Source of the DNA: an uncultured Collinsella sp.
GTDB lineage: Bacteria; Actinomycetota; Coriobacteriia; Coriobacteriales; Coriobacteriaceae
Reading direction: 5' to 3'
Length of the DNA: 48,806 nucleotides
Assembly (NCBI GenBank): GCA_958435545.1
Contig: CAUBGU010000002.1
Location: 1 to 48,806 of the forward strand
Made by a program: the position numbers and the translations under genes. Within the stretch, counting starts at the first letter, position 1. Every line of letters starts with the position of its first letter. The notes below the pieces were generated by a model that had not been told where the DNA came from, did not search any database, and was given only the letters and a program-made list of their open reading frames with translations. Below are positions 15,873 to 23,510 of this stretch, piece by piece.

Positions 15873-17606
15873 ATGGCTACAGAAAAGTCTTCTTCGCGCT
15901 CGTGGATGTCCGATGCCGCGATCTATCAGATCTACCCGCGCTCGTTTAAGGATTCGACTGGTTCGGGTCTGGGCGATATCGCGGGCATTACCCAGCAGAT
16001 GGACTATCTTGAGCGACTGGGTATCGAGGCCATCTGGCTGAGCCCGTTTTACCCTTCGCCTCTTGTCGATGGCGGCTATGATGTGGCGGACTACTGCGAT
16101 GTCGACCCACGTCTCGGCTCGCTTGACGACTTCGATGACATGATCGCTGCGGCTCACGCGCGCGGCATCAAGGTCATCGTCGACATCGTGCCCAACCATT
16201 CATCCAACCAGCACCCCTGGTTCAAAGCCGCTCTTGCCGCCGGCCCCGGATCGCCCGAACGCGCCCGTTATATCTTCCGCGATGGTCGCGGCGAGCATGG
16301 CGAGCTGCCTCCCACCAATTGGAATGCCAACTTTGGCGGCCCCGCATGGACGCGTGTTGCGGACGGTCAGTGGTATCTGCACATGTTTACGCCCGAGCAG
16401 CCGGACTTTGACTGGTCATGCCCTGAGGTTCACGCGCTCTTTTGCGACGTCCTGGCGTTTTGGAGCGATCGAGGCGTCGACGGCTTTCGCATTGATGTGG
16501 CGCAGGGTCTCGCCAAGGATCTCGACCGCGATGACCTCGACCGGTGGCATCTCGCCGAGGGCGATGACATGGTTGACGACGGCACCCATCCGCTGTGGGA
16601 CCGCAATGAGGTCCACGAGATCTATCGCGAGTGGCGCCGCGTGTTCGACCGCTATAATCCGCCGCGCAGTGCCGTTGCCGAGGCGTGGGTGCTGCCCGAG
16701 CGCCAGTATCTCTACGCGCGTCCCAGCGAGCTTGGCCAGACATTCAACTTTGAGTTTGCCAAGGCCACTTGGACCTATGATGACATGCACACTGCAATCG
16801 AGAAGGGCTTGAAGGCAGCCGTCGAATCCGATTCCGCCTCGACCTGGGTACTCTCCAACCACGACGTGCCGCGCGTGGCGACACGCTATGCCCTGCCGCA
16901 AATCAAGGCGACGCGCTACCACCAGATTGCGCTCGACTGGCTCTTGCGCGACGGGTCGTCTTATGACGAGGACCGTGAACTCGGCGAGCGCCGCGCGCGG
17001 GCGGCCCTTTTGCTTGAGCTGGCGCTTCCGGGCTCGGCATACGTGTATCAGGGTGAGGAGCTCGGCCTTTTTGAGGTGGCTGATATCCCGTGGGCTGCAC
17101 TCGAAGACCCTACTGCGACCAATACGCACGGACCGAAGCGTGAGAAGGGGCGCGACGGCTGTCGTGTGCCCCTGCCGTGGGTGGCAGCGGACGATCCCGC
17201 GCATGGCGGATCGTTTGGGTTTTCGCCGGCAGACGCCGATGCAGCGCCTCATCTGCCGCAGCCTGCATGGTTTTCCGATTATGCTGCCGATAAGGAAGAA
17301 GCGGACCCGACATCGATGCTTGCGCTCTATCGTGACGCCCTCTGGCTGCGGCGCAAGCTGCGCGGGTGCGCCAACGATCTTGCGTGGCTCGATCTTGACG
17401 GGCGCACCGGTCTTGCGGATGGTGCCGAGGGCGCTGAGGGCGGCGTCATCGCCTATCGCCGCGATAACGGCTGGGCGTGTGTGACGAACTTCGGTGCAGC
17501 ACCTGTGGAGCTGCCGGCGGGCAGGGTCCTGCTCACCTCATCACCGCTTGCAGACGGCAGGCTCGCGCAGGACAGCTCTGCCTGGATCATGCTCGGCGAG
17601 ATGTAG
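15873..17606 (+). CDS. GH13 alpha-glucosidase (maltase / oligo-1,6-glucosidase type)
   Basis: Cytoplasmic hydrolase of short alpha-glucosides; no signal peptide is seen. The 577-residue enzyme has the GH13 conserved regions: DIVPNHSS near residue 104, GFRIDVA with the nucleophile Asp near 206, the acid/base Glu in VAEAWVL near 270, and SNHDVPR near 330. The start AAIYQIYPRSFKDSTGSGLGD is typical of the oligosaccharide-specific subfamilies. ATG 15873 is preceded by AAGGGA; the same frame opens 30 codons earlier without a good ribosome site. It lies alone between two tRNA groups that share identical tRNA-Gly genes. Exact substrate specificity cannot be read from sequence. Confidence 0.93.
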   Translation: MATEKSSSRSWMSDAAIYQIYPRSFKDSTGSGLGDIAGITQQMDYLERLGIEAIWLSPFYPSPLVDGGYDVADYCDVDPRLGSLDDFDDMIAAAHARGIKVIVDIVPNHSSNQHPWFKAALAAGPGSPERARYIFRDGRGEHGELPPTNWNANFGGPAWTRVADGQWYLHMFTPEQPDFDWSCPEVHALFCDVLAFWSDRGVDGFRIDVAQGLAKDLDRDDLDRWHLAEGDDMVDDGTHPLWDRNEVHEIYREWRRVFDRYNPPRSAVAEAWVLPERQYLYARPSELGQTFNFEFAKATWTYDDMHTAIEKGLKAAVESDSASTWVLSNHDVPRVATRYALPQIKATRYHQIALDWLLRDGSSYDEDRELGERRARAALLLELALPGSAYVYQGEELGLFEVADIPWAALEDPTATNTHGPKREKGRDGCRVPLPWVAADDPAHGGSFGFSPADADAAPHLPQPAWFSDYAADKEEADPTSMLALYRDALWLRRKLRGCANDLAWLDLDGRTGLADGAEGAEGGVIAYRRDNGWACVTNFGAAPVELPAGRVLLTSSPLADGRLAQDSSAWIMLGEM

Positions 17607-17706
17607 TGGCCTCTTGCGGCGAGTTTGCGTTTGCCTGCGCCTTCCGTGGTGGCTGATGTCTTCGCGAGGTTCGCGAGGGCGTCGCAAAACTTTTTAAAAA
17701 AAGTTC

Positions 17707-17735
17707 TTGCATAGGATGCGGGCATCACGTAAGAT
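17707..17735 (+). promoter_or_regulatory. Promoter of the tRNA-Gly/Val cluster
   Basis: TTGCAT and TAAGAT separated by 17 bases, preceded by ACTTTTTAAAAAAAGTTC. It is the third copy of the tRNA promoter pattern seen in this window. Confidence 0.74.
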
Positions 17736-17747
17736 TAATCCTCGTAA

Positions 17748-17823
17748 GCGGACATGGCTCAGTTGGTAGAGCACAACCTTGCCAAGGTTGGGGTCGCGGG
17801 TTCGAGCCCCGTTGTCCGCTCCA
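17748..17823 (+). tRNA. tRNA-Gly (anticodon GCC), copy 3
   Basis: Identical to the two copies at 15393 and 15619 over 76 bases. Even the AAGCGGACAT context and the promoter spacing are shared with copy 1. Confidence 0.96.
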
Positions 17824-17826
17824 TTT

Positions 17827-17901
17827 GGGCGTTTAGCTCAGGGGGAGAGCGCTTCCCTGACACGGAAGAGGTCAGAAGTTCAAATCTTCTAACGCCCACC
17901 A
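17827..17901 (+). tRNA. tRNA-Val (anticodon GAC)
   Basis: GGGCGTT pairs with AACGCCC, then A and encoded CCA. The anticodon loop CCCTGACACGG gives GAC. It begins 3 bases after tRNA-Gly copy 3 and is surely co-transcribed. Confidence 0.96.
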
Positions 17902-17909
17902 AATGTTCG

Positions 17910-17946
17910 CAGCTCAGAGGCTATATCCTCTGGGCTGTTTTGTTTT
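17910..17946 (+). terminator. Terminator after tRNA-Val
   Basis: CAGCTCAGAGG and CCTCTGGGCTG pair with one bulge around CTATAT, followed by TTTTGTTTTG. Confidence 0.82.
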
Positions 17947-18144
17947 GCCACCAAGCACGCCGCCAATATAAGCCACCAAATATTGATCCAAGGTCTGTAC
18001 GCGATGGTCTTCGCATCCCGTAGAGGTGCCGGCAGATTGCATACGTCCTGGCCGATCGTGACCGCAACATGTTGGTCAAGCATAATCTTTTGGATTCTTT
18101 TGGCGTGAGCGACTTGATTTTGGTAGGATTTGTCAGCGGCTTGA

Positions 18145-18225
18145 CTAAGGGGGTTTTATAACTGCCATGCAGGTAGCCGTGTTGGTAGCGTTTTACCGAC
18201 TTGCCAAGAACCCCTCATTTTTAAT
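18145..18225 (+). other. Structured, gene-free segment; possible small RNA or terminator
   Basis: In the 590-base gap before nrdD, AGGGGGTT (18147 on) and AACCCCT (about 18211) can close a stem enclosing CTG-CCATG-CAG and GGTA-GCGTTT-TACC, followed by CATTTTTAATG. The shape, a closed multi-branched fold ending in a T-run, fits a small RNA with its terminator, but no promoter of quality is visible upstream. The rest of 17947-18144 shows nothing I can name. Confidence 0.3.
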
Positions 18226-18262
18226 GCGTCTGCAAAATGACTAATTGCTTTGACCTGCTGAA

Positions 18263-18278
18263 ACACTATATGTTGTGT
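18263..18278 (+). promoter_or_regulatory. NrdR box upstream of nrdD
   Basis: ACACTATATGTTGTGT matches the NrdR consensus acaCwAtATaTwGtgt at nearly every position. It lies immediately before the -35 element. A weaker second copy, ACAGGATATAGATG (18297-18310), overlaps the -10 element; NrdR usually binds a pair of boxes, so the arrangement fits repression of the reductase when dATP is plentiful. Confidence 0.8.
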
Positions 18279-18308
18279 TTGACCTAAAAAAAGAATACAG
18301 GATATAGA
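18279..18308 (+). promoter_or_regulatory. Promoter of nrdD
   Basis: TTGACC and TATAGA separated by 18 bases, immediately downstream of the NrdR box. Transcription would start near 18315 and leave a leader of about 220 bases before the nrdD start. I recognise no known riboswitch in that leader. Confidence 0.6.
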
Positions 18309-18535
18309 TGCCTCTTTGTCGTATGATAGATGGCGGACAGAGAACGAAGACCTTAACTGCCTCTTTTGAACGTGTCCTTGAGCCGCTTGATCGGCTCCAG
18401 GGAATGTCCGCATGGAGGCTTATGGTTTATCGAGAACACAGATTGCGCGACGGCGCCGCAAGACAGGGGCAAGCCCTGCCAGGTATCGTTTGGCTCTGAA
18501 GCGCGATGAGGCTACGATACGAAAGAGGCAAGAGG

Positions 18536-20758
18536 ATGAAGATCATCAAGCGCAGCGGCACCGAGGTTGTCTTTGACATCGATAAGATCGTCAATGCCAT
18601 CCGCGCCGCAAACTTGGAGGTCGAGGAGAGCTCTCGTCTTACCGACCGCCAGGTGGTTTACGCGGCACAAAACGTCGCCGAGGCATGCGAGAACGCGGGC
18701 CACACCGTGTCGGTCGAGGAGATTCAGGATCTGGTCGAGGACGAGATCATGCGTCTCGACTGCTACGAGGTCGCTCGCCATTACATCATCTATCGCTATG
18801 TTCAGAGCCTGAAGCGCCAGAAGAACACGACCGACGACAAGATTCTGTCGCTGATTGAGTGCAACAACGAAGAGGTCAAGCAGGAGAACTCCAACAAGAA
18901 CCCGACCGTCAATTCCGTTCAGCGTGACTACATGGCCGGCGAGATCTCCAAGGACCTGACCCAGCGTGTGCTGCTGCCCCAGGAGATTGTGGATGCTCAC
19001 AATGAGGGTCTGATCCACTTCCATGATTCGGACTACTTTGCCCAGCACATGCATAACTGCGACCTGGTGAACCTGGAGGATATGCTCCAGAACGGTACTG
19101 TTATCTCGGGTACGCTGATTGAGAAGCCGCACAGCTTCTCGACCGCCTGCAACATCGCGACGCAGATCATCGCCCAGGTTGCTTCCTCCCAGTATGGTGG
19201 CCAGTCGATTTCGCTGACCCATCTTGCCCCGTTCGTCGAGGTGAGCCGTCAAAAGATTCGCGTCGAGGTCGCCCGCGAGCTCGAGGAGCTCGGCGTTTCC
19301 GCATCTCCCGAAAAGGTCCGCGAGGTTGTTGAGGATCGCCTGCGTGACGAGATCCGTCGCGGCGTTCAGACGATTCAGTATCAGGTCGTGACCCTTATGA
19401 CCACCAACGGCCAGGCGCCGTTCGTGACGGTCTTTATGTATCTTAACGAGGCCCGTACGCCTCAGGAGAAGCACGACCTTGCCATGATCGTGGAGGAGAC
19501 GCTTCGCCAGCGCTACGAGGGCGTTAAGAACGAGGCCGGCGTATGGATCACCCCGGCATTCCCCAAGCTTATCTATGTACTCGAGGACGATAACGTTCAC
19601 GAGGATTCCCCGTACTTCTACCTGACCCAGCTGGCTGCCAAGTGCACTGCCAAGCGTATGGTGCCCGATTACATCTCCGAGAAAAAGATGCGCGAGCTCA
19701 AGCTGTCGAAGGGCGAGACCGCGGGTAACGGCGACTGCTATACCTGCATGGGCTGCCGCAGCTTCTTGACGCCCGACCGCTCGGGCAACGGCTTTAACAA
19801 CGTTGCCAACGCGCTAAACTACGACCCGAACAAGCCCAAGTACTATGGTCGCTTTAACCAGGGCGTCGTGACCATCAACCTGCCCGATGTCGCGCTGAGC
19901 TCGCATCAGGATATGGATAAGTTCTGGAAGATCTTCGACGAGCGCCTTGAGCTGTGCCACCGTGCCCTGCTGTGCCGTCATGAGCGCCTGATGGGTACGC
20001 TTTCTGACGCCGCACCGATTCTGTGGCAGTACGGCGCCCTCGCTCGTCTGAAGAAGGGCGAGACGATCGACAAGCTGCTCGTGGGCGGTTACTCCACCAT
20101 TAGTCTGGGTTATGCCGGCCTGTACGAGTGCGTCAAGTACATGACGGGCCACAGCCACACCGAGAAGGAGGGCACGCCGTTTGCCATGGCCGTCATGCAG
20201 CGCATGAACGACAAGTGCGCCGAGTGGAAGGCCGAAAGCGATATTGACTTCTCGCTGTACGGTACCCCGCTTGAGTCGACGACCTACAAGTTCGCCAAGT
20301 GCCTGCAGCGTCGTTTTGGCATCATCCCGGGCGTGACGGACAAGGGCTACATCACCAACAGCTACCACGTCCACGTGTCCGAGGAGATCGACGCCTTCGA
20401 TAAGCTTAAGTTTGAGGGCATGTTCCAGCAGCTTTCGCCGGGCGGTGCCATCTCCTACGTCGAGGTTCCCAACATGCAGGACAACCTCAAGGCTGTCATT
20501 CGCGTGATGCAGTACATCTACGACAACATCATGTACGCCGAGCTCAACACCAAGAGCGACTACTGCCAGGTGTGCGGCTACGACGGTGAGATCAAGATTG
20601 TCGAGGATGACGGCAAGCTGGTGTGGGAGTGCCCTAACTGCGGCAACCGCGATCAGGAGAAGATGAATGTTGCCCGTCGCACGTGCGGCTACATCGGTAC
20701 CCAGTTCTGGAACCAGGGCCGAACCGAGGAGATCCGCGACCGCGTGCTGCATCTCTAA
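18536..20758 (+). CDS. nrdD: Anaerobic ribonucleoside-triphosphate reductase (class III)
   Basis: Glycyl-radical enzyme that reduces ribonucleoside triphosphates to deoxyribonucleotides without oxygen. The 740-residue protein begins with an ATP-cone (about 1-95; MKIIKRSGTEVVFDIDKIVN), the allosteric dATP/ATP site. The catalytic region includes GNGDCYTCMGCRS. The C-terminus has a zinc site (CQVCGYDG ... CPNCGN) and the radical loop RTCGYIGTQFWNQGR, where the Gly of CGYIG carries the radical. ATG 18536, with GAAAGAGG upstream, begins exactly at the ATP-cone; the frame opens 10 codons earlier. Its activase gene nrdG follows after two big hairpins, and the promoter carries an NrdR box. Confidence 0.97.
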   Translation: MKIIKRSGTEVVFDIDKIVNAIRAANLEVEESSRLTDRQVVYAAQNVAEACENAGHTVSVEEIQDLVEDEIMRLDCYEVARHYIIYRYVQSLKRQKNTTDDKILSLIECNNEEVKQENSNKNPTVNSVQRDYMAGEISKDLTQRVLLPQEIVDAHNEGLIHFHDSDYFAQHMHNCDLVNLEDMLQNGTVISGTLIEKPHSFSTACNIATQIIAQVASSQYGGQSISLTHLAPFVEVSRQKIRVEVARELEELGVSASPEKVREVVEDRLRDEIRRGVQTIQYQVVTLMTTNGQAPFVTVFMYLNEARTPQEKHDLAMIVEETLRQRYEGVKNEAGVWITPAFPKLIYVLEDDNVHEDSPYFYLTQLAAKCTAKRMVPDYISEKKMRELKLSKGETAGNGDCYTCMGCRSFLTPDRSGNGFNNVANALNYDPNKPKYYGRFNQGVVTINLPDVALSSHQDMDKFWKIFDERLELCHRALLCRHERLMGTLSDAAPILWQYGALARLKKGETIDKLLVGGYSTISLGYAGLYECVKYMTGHSHTEKEGTPFAMAVMQRMNDKCAEWKAESDIDFSLYGTPLESTTYKFAKCLQRRFGIIPGVTDKGYITNSYHVHVSEEIDAFDKLKFEGMFQQLSPGGAISYVEVPNMQDNLKAVIRVMQYIYDNIMYAELNTKSDYCQVCGYDGEIKIVEDDGKLVWECPNCGNRDQEKMNVARRTCGYIGTQFWNQGRTEEIRDRVLHL

Positions 20759-20769
20759 TACCGCTCCGG

Positions 20770-20908
20770 GGCTGAGCCGGGAGGGCCGCTTGGGCATTTG
20801 CTCGCTATTTCGGACAGTCCTGCGCAAGACGAAGGCCACATTAAGTGGCCTTCTTTGCGTGCGGAACTCATATCGAGCAAAAGCCCAAGCGGCCCTCTCG
20901 GCTCAGCC
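20770..20908. repeat. Large imperfect palindrome after nrdD (35-bp arms around a terminator)
   Basis: Arms 20770-20804 and 20874-20908 are reverse complements in 33 of 35 positions, beginning GGCTGAGCCGGGAGGGCCGC. The 69-base centre contains a second perfect hairpin. The structure exceeds a normal terminator and lies in the 427-base gap between nrdD and nrdG. Confidence 0.9.
20831..20858 (+). terminator. Terminator inside the nrdD-nrdG gap
   Basis: GAAGGCCAC-ATTAA-GTGGCCTTC, a perfect 9-bp stem followed by TTTGCGT. It is nested at the centre of the 20770-20908 palindrome. Confidence 0.75.
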
Positions 20909-20972
20909 AAGTTGACGTAGCTGAGATACGGCATGCGGTCTGCTCACTCCTCGAAGTTCTAAGCGGAAATGA

Positions 20973-21023
20973 GTTGACTTGCAACAACGCTTTGCTTGCG
21001 ATGGCGGTTGAGTTGCAACAAGG
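20973..21023 (+). promoter_or_regulatory. Two direct copies of a TTGCAACAA motif before nrdG
   Basis: GTTGACTTGCAACAACG (20973-20989) and GTTGAGTTGCAACAAGG (21007-21023) are 34 bases apart and match in 14 of 17 positions. The core GTTGCAAC of the second is a perfect palindrome. Spacing of roughly three helical turns suggests a pair of operator sites; TATACT at 21045 may be the -10 element. The regulator is unknown, and no NrdR box is seen here. Confidence 0.45.
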
Positions 21024-21086
21024 TTTTTATTGGACCTCGAACCCTATACTCGATGTTCGCTTCGTTCATTGAGTTACCCTTTGCAT

Positions 21087-21170
21087 GAGGCCGGGACATA
21101 TCGTCCCGCCCGCAGTTTCGCAGGCCGAAGGCCGAGAATGTTTGAGGACGGGATGATATGTCCCGGCCTC
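21087..21170. repeat. 84-bp inverted repeat just upstream of nrdG
   Basis: Arms 21087-21113 and 21144-21170 pair in 24 of 27 positions; the outer 16 bases, GAGGCCGGGACATATC, are perfect. An inner GGCCGAAGGCC forms a tip hairpin. It ends 15 bases before the nrdG ATG, right beside the ribosome site GGGAGAG. The CGGGACAT/ATGTCCCG arms resemble those of the repeat at 27391-27461. Confidence 0.88.
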
Positions 21171-21185
21171 CCGGGAGAGTTACCT

Positions 21186-21767
21186 ATGAATTACGCGAAC
21201 ATTAAGTATTTCGACATTGCTGATGGGGAAGGCGTTCGTACTTCTCTGTTTGTGAGCGGGTGCCGTCGTGGGTGCAAGAACTGCTTTAACTCTGTCGCGT
21301 GGGACTTTGCTGCGGGTGAGCCGTTCGATTGTGCCGTCGAGGACAAGATTATCGAGAGCCTCGACCATCCCTTTATCGATGGCCTGACGATTCTGGGCGG
21401 CGAGCCTATGGAGCCCGAGAATCAGGCGGGGCTTGTTGACTTTATCGAACGCGTGCGTGCGGCCTATCCCGCGGGGTCGGGCAAGACCATTTGGTGCTTT
21501 ACCGGCGACGTGCTCGAGGAGCTTATGCCGGGTGGTCGTCACCATACCGAGGCGACGGACCGTATCCTTGCCTGCCTCGATATGTTGGTGGATGGCCCGT
21601 TTGTTCAGGATCTGTACGATATCTCATTGCGTTTTAGGGGCTCGAGCAATCAGCGCGTGATTGATATGAACGCCACGCGCGCCCGTGCTGTGCGCGAGGG
21701 CGTTGCGCTTTGCGACGCTGTGGAGCTTTGGCGGGACGATCCGGTCTATTCGACCCATACTATGTAG
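21186..21767 (+). CDS. nrdG: Anaerobic ribonucleotide reductase activating protein
   Basis: Radical-SAM enzyme that installs the glycyl radical on NrdD. The 193-residue protein has the cluster-binding CRRGCKNC (C-x3-C-x2-C) near residue 26, then ILGGEPM, the GGE motif that contacts SAM, near residue 65. The N-terminus MNYANIKYFDIADGEGVRTS is typical of the family. ATG 21186 has GGGAGAG 7 bases upstream; the in-frame start at 21030 is excluded because it would translate through the hairpin. It follows nrdD and precedes folE, with only 66 bases to the folE start. Confidence 0.96.
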   Translation: MNYANIKYFDIADGEGVRTSLFVSGCRRGCKNCFNSVAWDFAAGEPFDCAVEDKIIESLDHPFIDGLTILGGEPMEPENQAGLVDFIERVRAAYPAGSGKTIWCFTGDVLEELMPGGRHHTEATDRILACLDMLVDGPFVQDLYDISLRFRGSSNQRVIDMNATRARAVREGVALCDAVELWRDDPVYSTHTM

Positions 21768-21833
21768 CTTGTGGCCGATGCCAAAGGGCGTGGTACCATA
21801 GCGCGAACGCAAAATCGGAAAAGTGAGGCCCAG

Positions 21834-22391
21834 ATGGTCGATCAGGAAAAAGTCGAGGCCGCCATTAAGCTGTTGCTTGAGGGCATAGGCGAGGACCCAA
21901 CTCGTGAGGGCCTGCTGGAGACCCCGGCGCGCGTTGCCCGTATGTATGGTGAGATCGCCGGTGGTATGGACCAGAGTGCCGAGGAGCACCTGTCCAAAAC
22001 CTTTGCCGTCGCTTCGAACGATTTGGTTATCGAGCGCGACATCACGTTTTACTCGCTGTGCGAGCATCATCTGCTGCCGTTTTACGGCAAGGCTGCCATT
22101 GGCTATATCCCCAACGGCCGTGTCGCAGGGCTTTCTAAGCTTGCCCGCACGGTAGAGGTCTACGCCCGTCGTCTGCAGCTGCAGGAGCAGTTGTGCGCAC
22201 AAGTTGCCGATGCCCTCATGGAGTATCTCGCTCCCCAGGGAGCGATTGTGCTCATGGAAGCTGAGCATATGTGCATGACCATGCGCGGCGTGCAAAAGCC
22301 TGGCACCAAGACCGTGACGCTCGCTCGTCGCGGCGTCTTTGAGGCCGATCCGGCGCTCGAGGAGCGATTCTTTAGGATGCTGGGACGCTAA
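21834..22391 (+). CDS. folE: GTP cyclohydrolase I
   Basis: Converts GTP to 7,8-dihydroneopterin triphosphate, the first step of folate synthesis. The 185-residue protein has the family core: [18 protein letters not shown] near residue 20, zinc ligands in [12 protein letters not shown] (Cys and His) near residue 75 and the third ligand in EHMCMTMRG near residue 146. ATG 21834 is preceded by GTGAGG; the GTG at 21771 in the same frame is less likely. It is followed after 2 bases by an HD-domain gene and then folB, forming a folate operon. Confidence 0.96.
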   Translation: MVDQEKVEAAIKLLLEGIGEDPTREGLLETPARVARMYGEIAGGMDQSAEEHLSKTFAVASNDLVIERDITFYSLCEHHLLPFYGKAAIGYIPNGRVAGLSKLARTVEVYARRLQLQEQLCAQVADALMEYLAPQGAIVLMEAEHMCMTMRGVQKPGTKTVTLARRGVFEADPALEERFFRMLGR

Positions 22392-22393
22392 CT

Positions 22394-22975
22394 ATGAGAG
22401 TCGTCAACGACTTTACATCGAATACTGACGAGGGAACGCCGCGTCGCGGTTTTATGGCTTCGGGCCTGGCGCCTTTTGGTGCCATGCCTCGCATTGATTA
22501 CATCTGTGCCAACGGTCTGTTCCGGCGGCACCTGGGCAGCATTGCACAGTTGGAATCGGGGCGCATCTTCTGCCGCCACGGTATTGACCACCTGCTGGAT
22601 GTCGCTCGCATTATGTGGATCAAGAATCTCGAGGAACAGCTCGAATTTGACCGCGAGGTCATCTACGCCACGGCACTTCTTCACGATATCGGCAAAGATG
22701 AACAGTATGAATCGGGTATATCCCATGATGTTGCAAGCGAACGCGTCGCTGATGCGATTCTCGGCGGTATGCCCGATGACGTAGCGTTTGAGCCGGCCGA
22801 TGCCGCAGCCATTAAGACGGCCATTCTGGGCCATCGAAAGCTGCGCGTGAACAGCCAACCGCTCGAGCGCCTGCTCTATGCAGCCGACAAAGCGTCGCGC
22901 GCCTGCTTTGCATGCCCCGCGCGCAATGCTTGCAACTGGAGCGATGATAAAAAGAACCTGTCGATTCGCGTGTAG
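22394..22975 (+). CDS. HD-domain phosphohydrolase in a folate operon
   Basis: A 193-residue protein of the metal-dependent HD superfamily. The visible metal ligands are H in CRHGIDHLLDVAR near residue 60, the HD pair in LLHDIGKD near residue 96, and a later D in LYAADKASRAC near residue 165. The C-terminus has a Cys cluster, CFACPARNAC, of unknown role. It lies between folE and folB and starts 2 bases after the folE stop, so it is probably co-translated. Its place in the operon suggests action on a pterin phosphate, such as dihydroneopterin triphosphate, whose phosphate-removing enzyme is often unidentified. That role is inference; a nucleotide phosphohydrolase is equally possible. Confidence 0.8.
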   Translation: MRVVNDFTSNTDEGTPRRGFMASGLAPFGAMPRIDYICANGLFRRHLGSIAQLESGRIFCRHGIDHLLDVARIMWIKNLEEQLEFDREVIYATALLHDIGKDEQYESGISHDVASERVADAILGGMPDDVAFEPADAAAIKTAILGHRKLRVNSQPLERLLYAADKASRACFACPARNACNWSDDKKNLSIRV

Positions 22976-23018
22976 TTAGTTTACGCGGTCGGGGTTCTAA
23001 ACGAAGGAGACGATCGCG

Positions 23019-23504
23019 ATGAGCAACAAGAAACTGCCCGAGAATGCAACCAAGACTGAAGGCGCCGAGCTCGCCCGCCGTGGAAGGGGCGAAATATCCA
23101 CCGCAACGGCGGTGCCCCACGTGAACTATGACGATCTGCGCCATGCCGACCGCATCACCGTTGAAGGTCTTGAGGTTTTTGCTAACCACGGCGTGTATCC
23201 CGAAGAGAACGCGCTGGGCCAGAAATTCATCGTGTCCTTGGTACTCTATGCTGACCTGCGTGCAGCGGGAGAGCACGATAACTTGGACGCCTCGATTGAC
23301 TACGGCTCGGTGTGCCACGATGTCGATGGCTATCTGCGCGAGCATACGTTTAAGCTCATCGAGGCGGCAGCTGAAGGTACGGCCCAGATGCTGCTGCGCC
23401 GTTATCCCTCGCTGCTTGGTGTGCGCATCAAGCTCGATAAGCCGTGGGCGCCTGTTGGCCTGCCCTTGGCAAGCTGTGGCGTCGAGATCGAGCGTGTGCG
23501 CTAA
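23019..23504 (+). CDS. folB: Dihydroneopterin aldolase
   Basis: Cleaves 7,8-dihydroneopterin to 6-hydroxymethyl-dihydropterin and glycolaldehyde in folate synthesis. The domain starts near residue 45 with ITVEGLEVFANHGVYPEE, containing the conserved GxxxxxxHG and E residues, and ends with the substrate-lysine motif IKLDKPWAPV near residue 143. Residues 1-43 are a polar extension not usual for the family of about 120 residues. AAGGAG lies 9 bases before ATG, supporting the long form; an internal start cannot be excluded. It closes the folE-HD-folB group; folP and folK are not in the window. Confidence 0.92.
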   Translation: MSNKKLPENATKTEGAELARRGRGEISTATAVPHVNYDDLRHADRITVEGLEVFANHGVYPEENALGQKFIVSLVLYADLRAAGEHDNLDASIDYGSVCHDVDGYLREHTFKLIEAAAEGTAQMLLRRYPSLLGVRIKLDKPWAPVGLPLASCGVEIERVR

Positions 23505-23510
23505 CCGGTT

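Noticed and set aside
18308..18499. 63-codon frame in the nrdD leader
   Set aside because: Its ATG overlaps the predicted -10 region of the nrdD promoter, no ribosome site is seen, and composition is not protein-like.
18315..18535. Cobalamin riboswitch in the nrdD leader
   Set aside because: No B12-box-like sequence, and class III reductases do not use cobalamin.
20845..21072. 75-codon frame between nrdD and nrdG
   Set aside because: It reads through the right arm of the large palindrome; a similar peptide arises from the other arm in the antisense frame, so the resemblance comes from the repeat.
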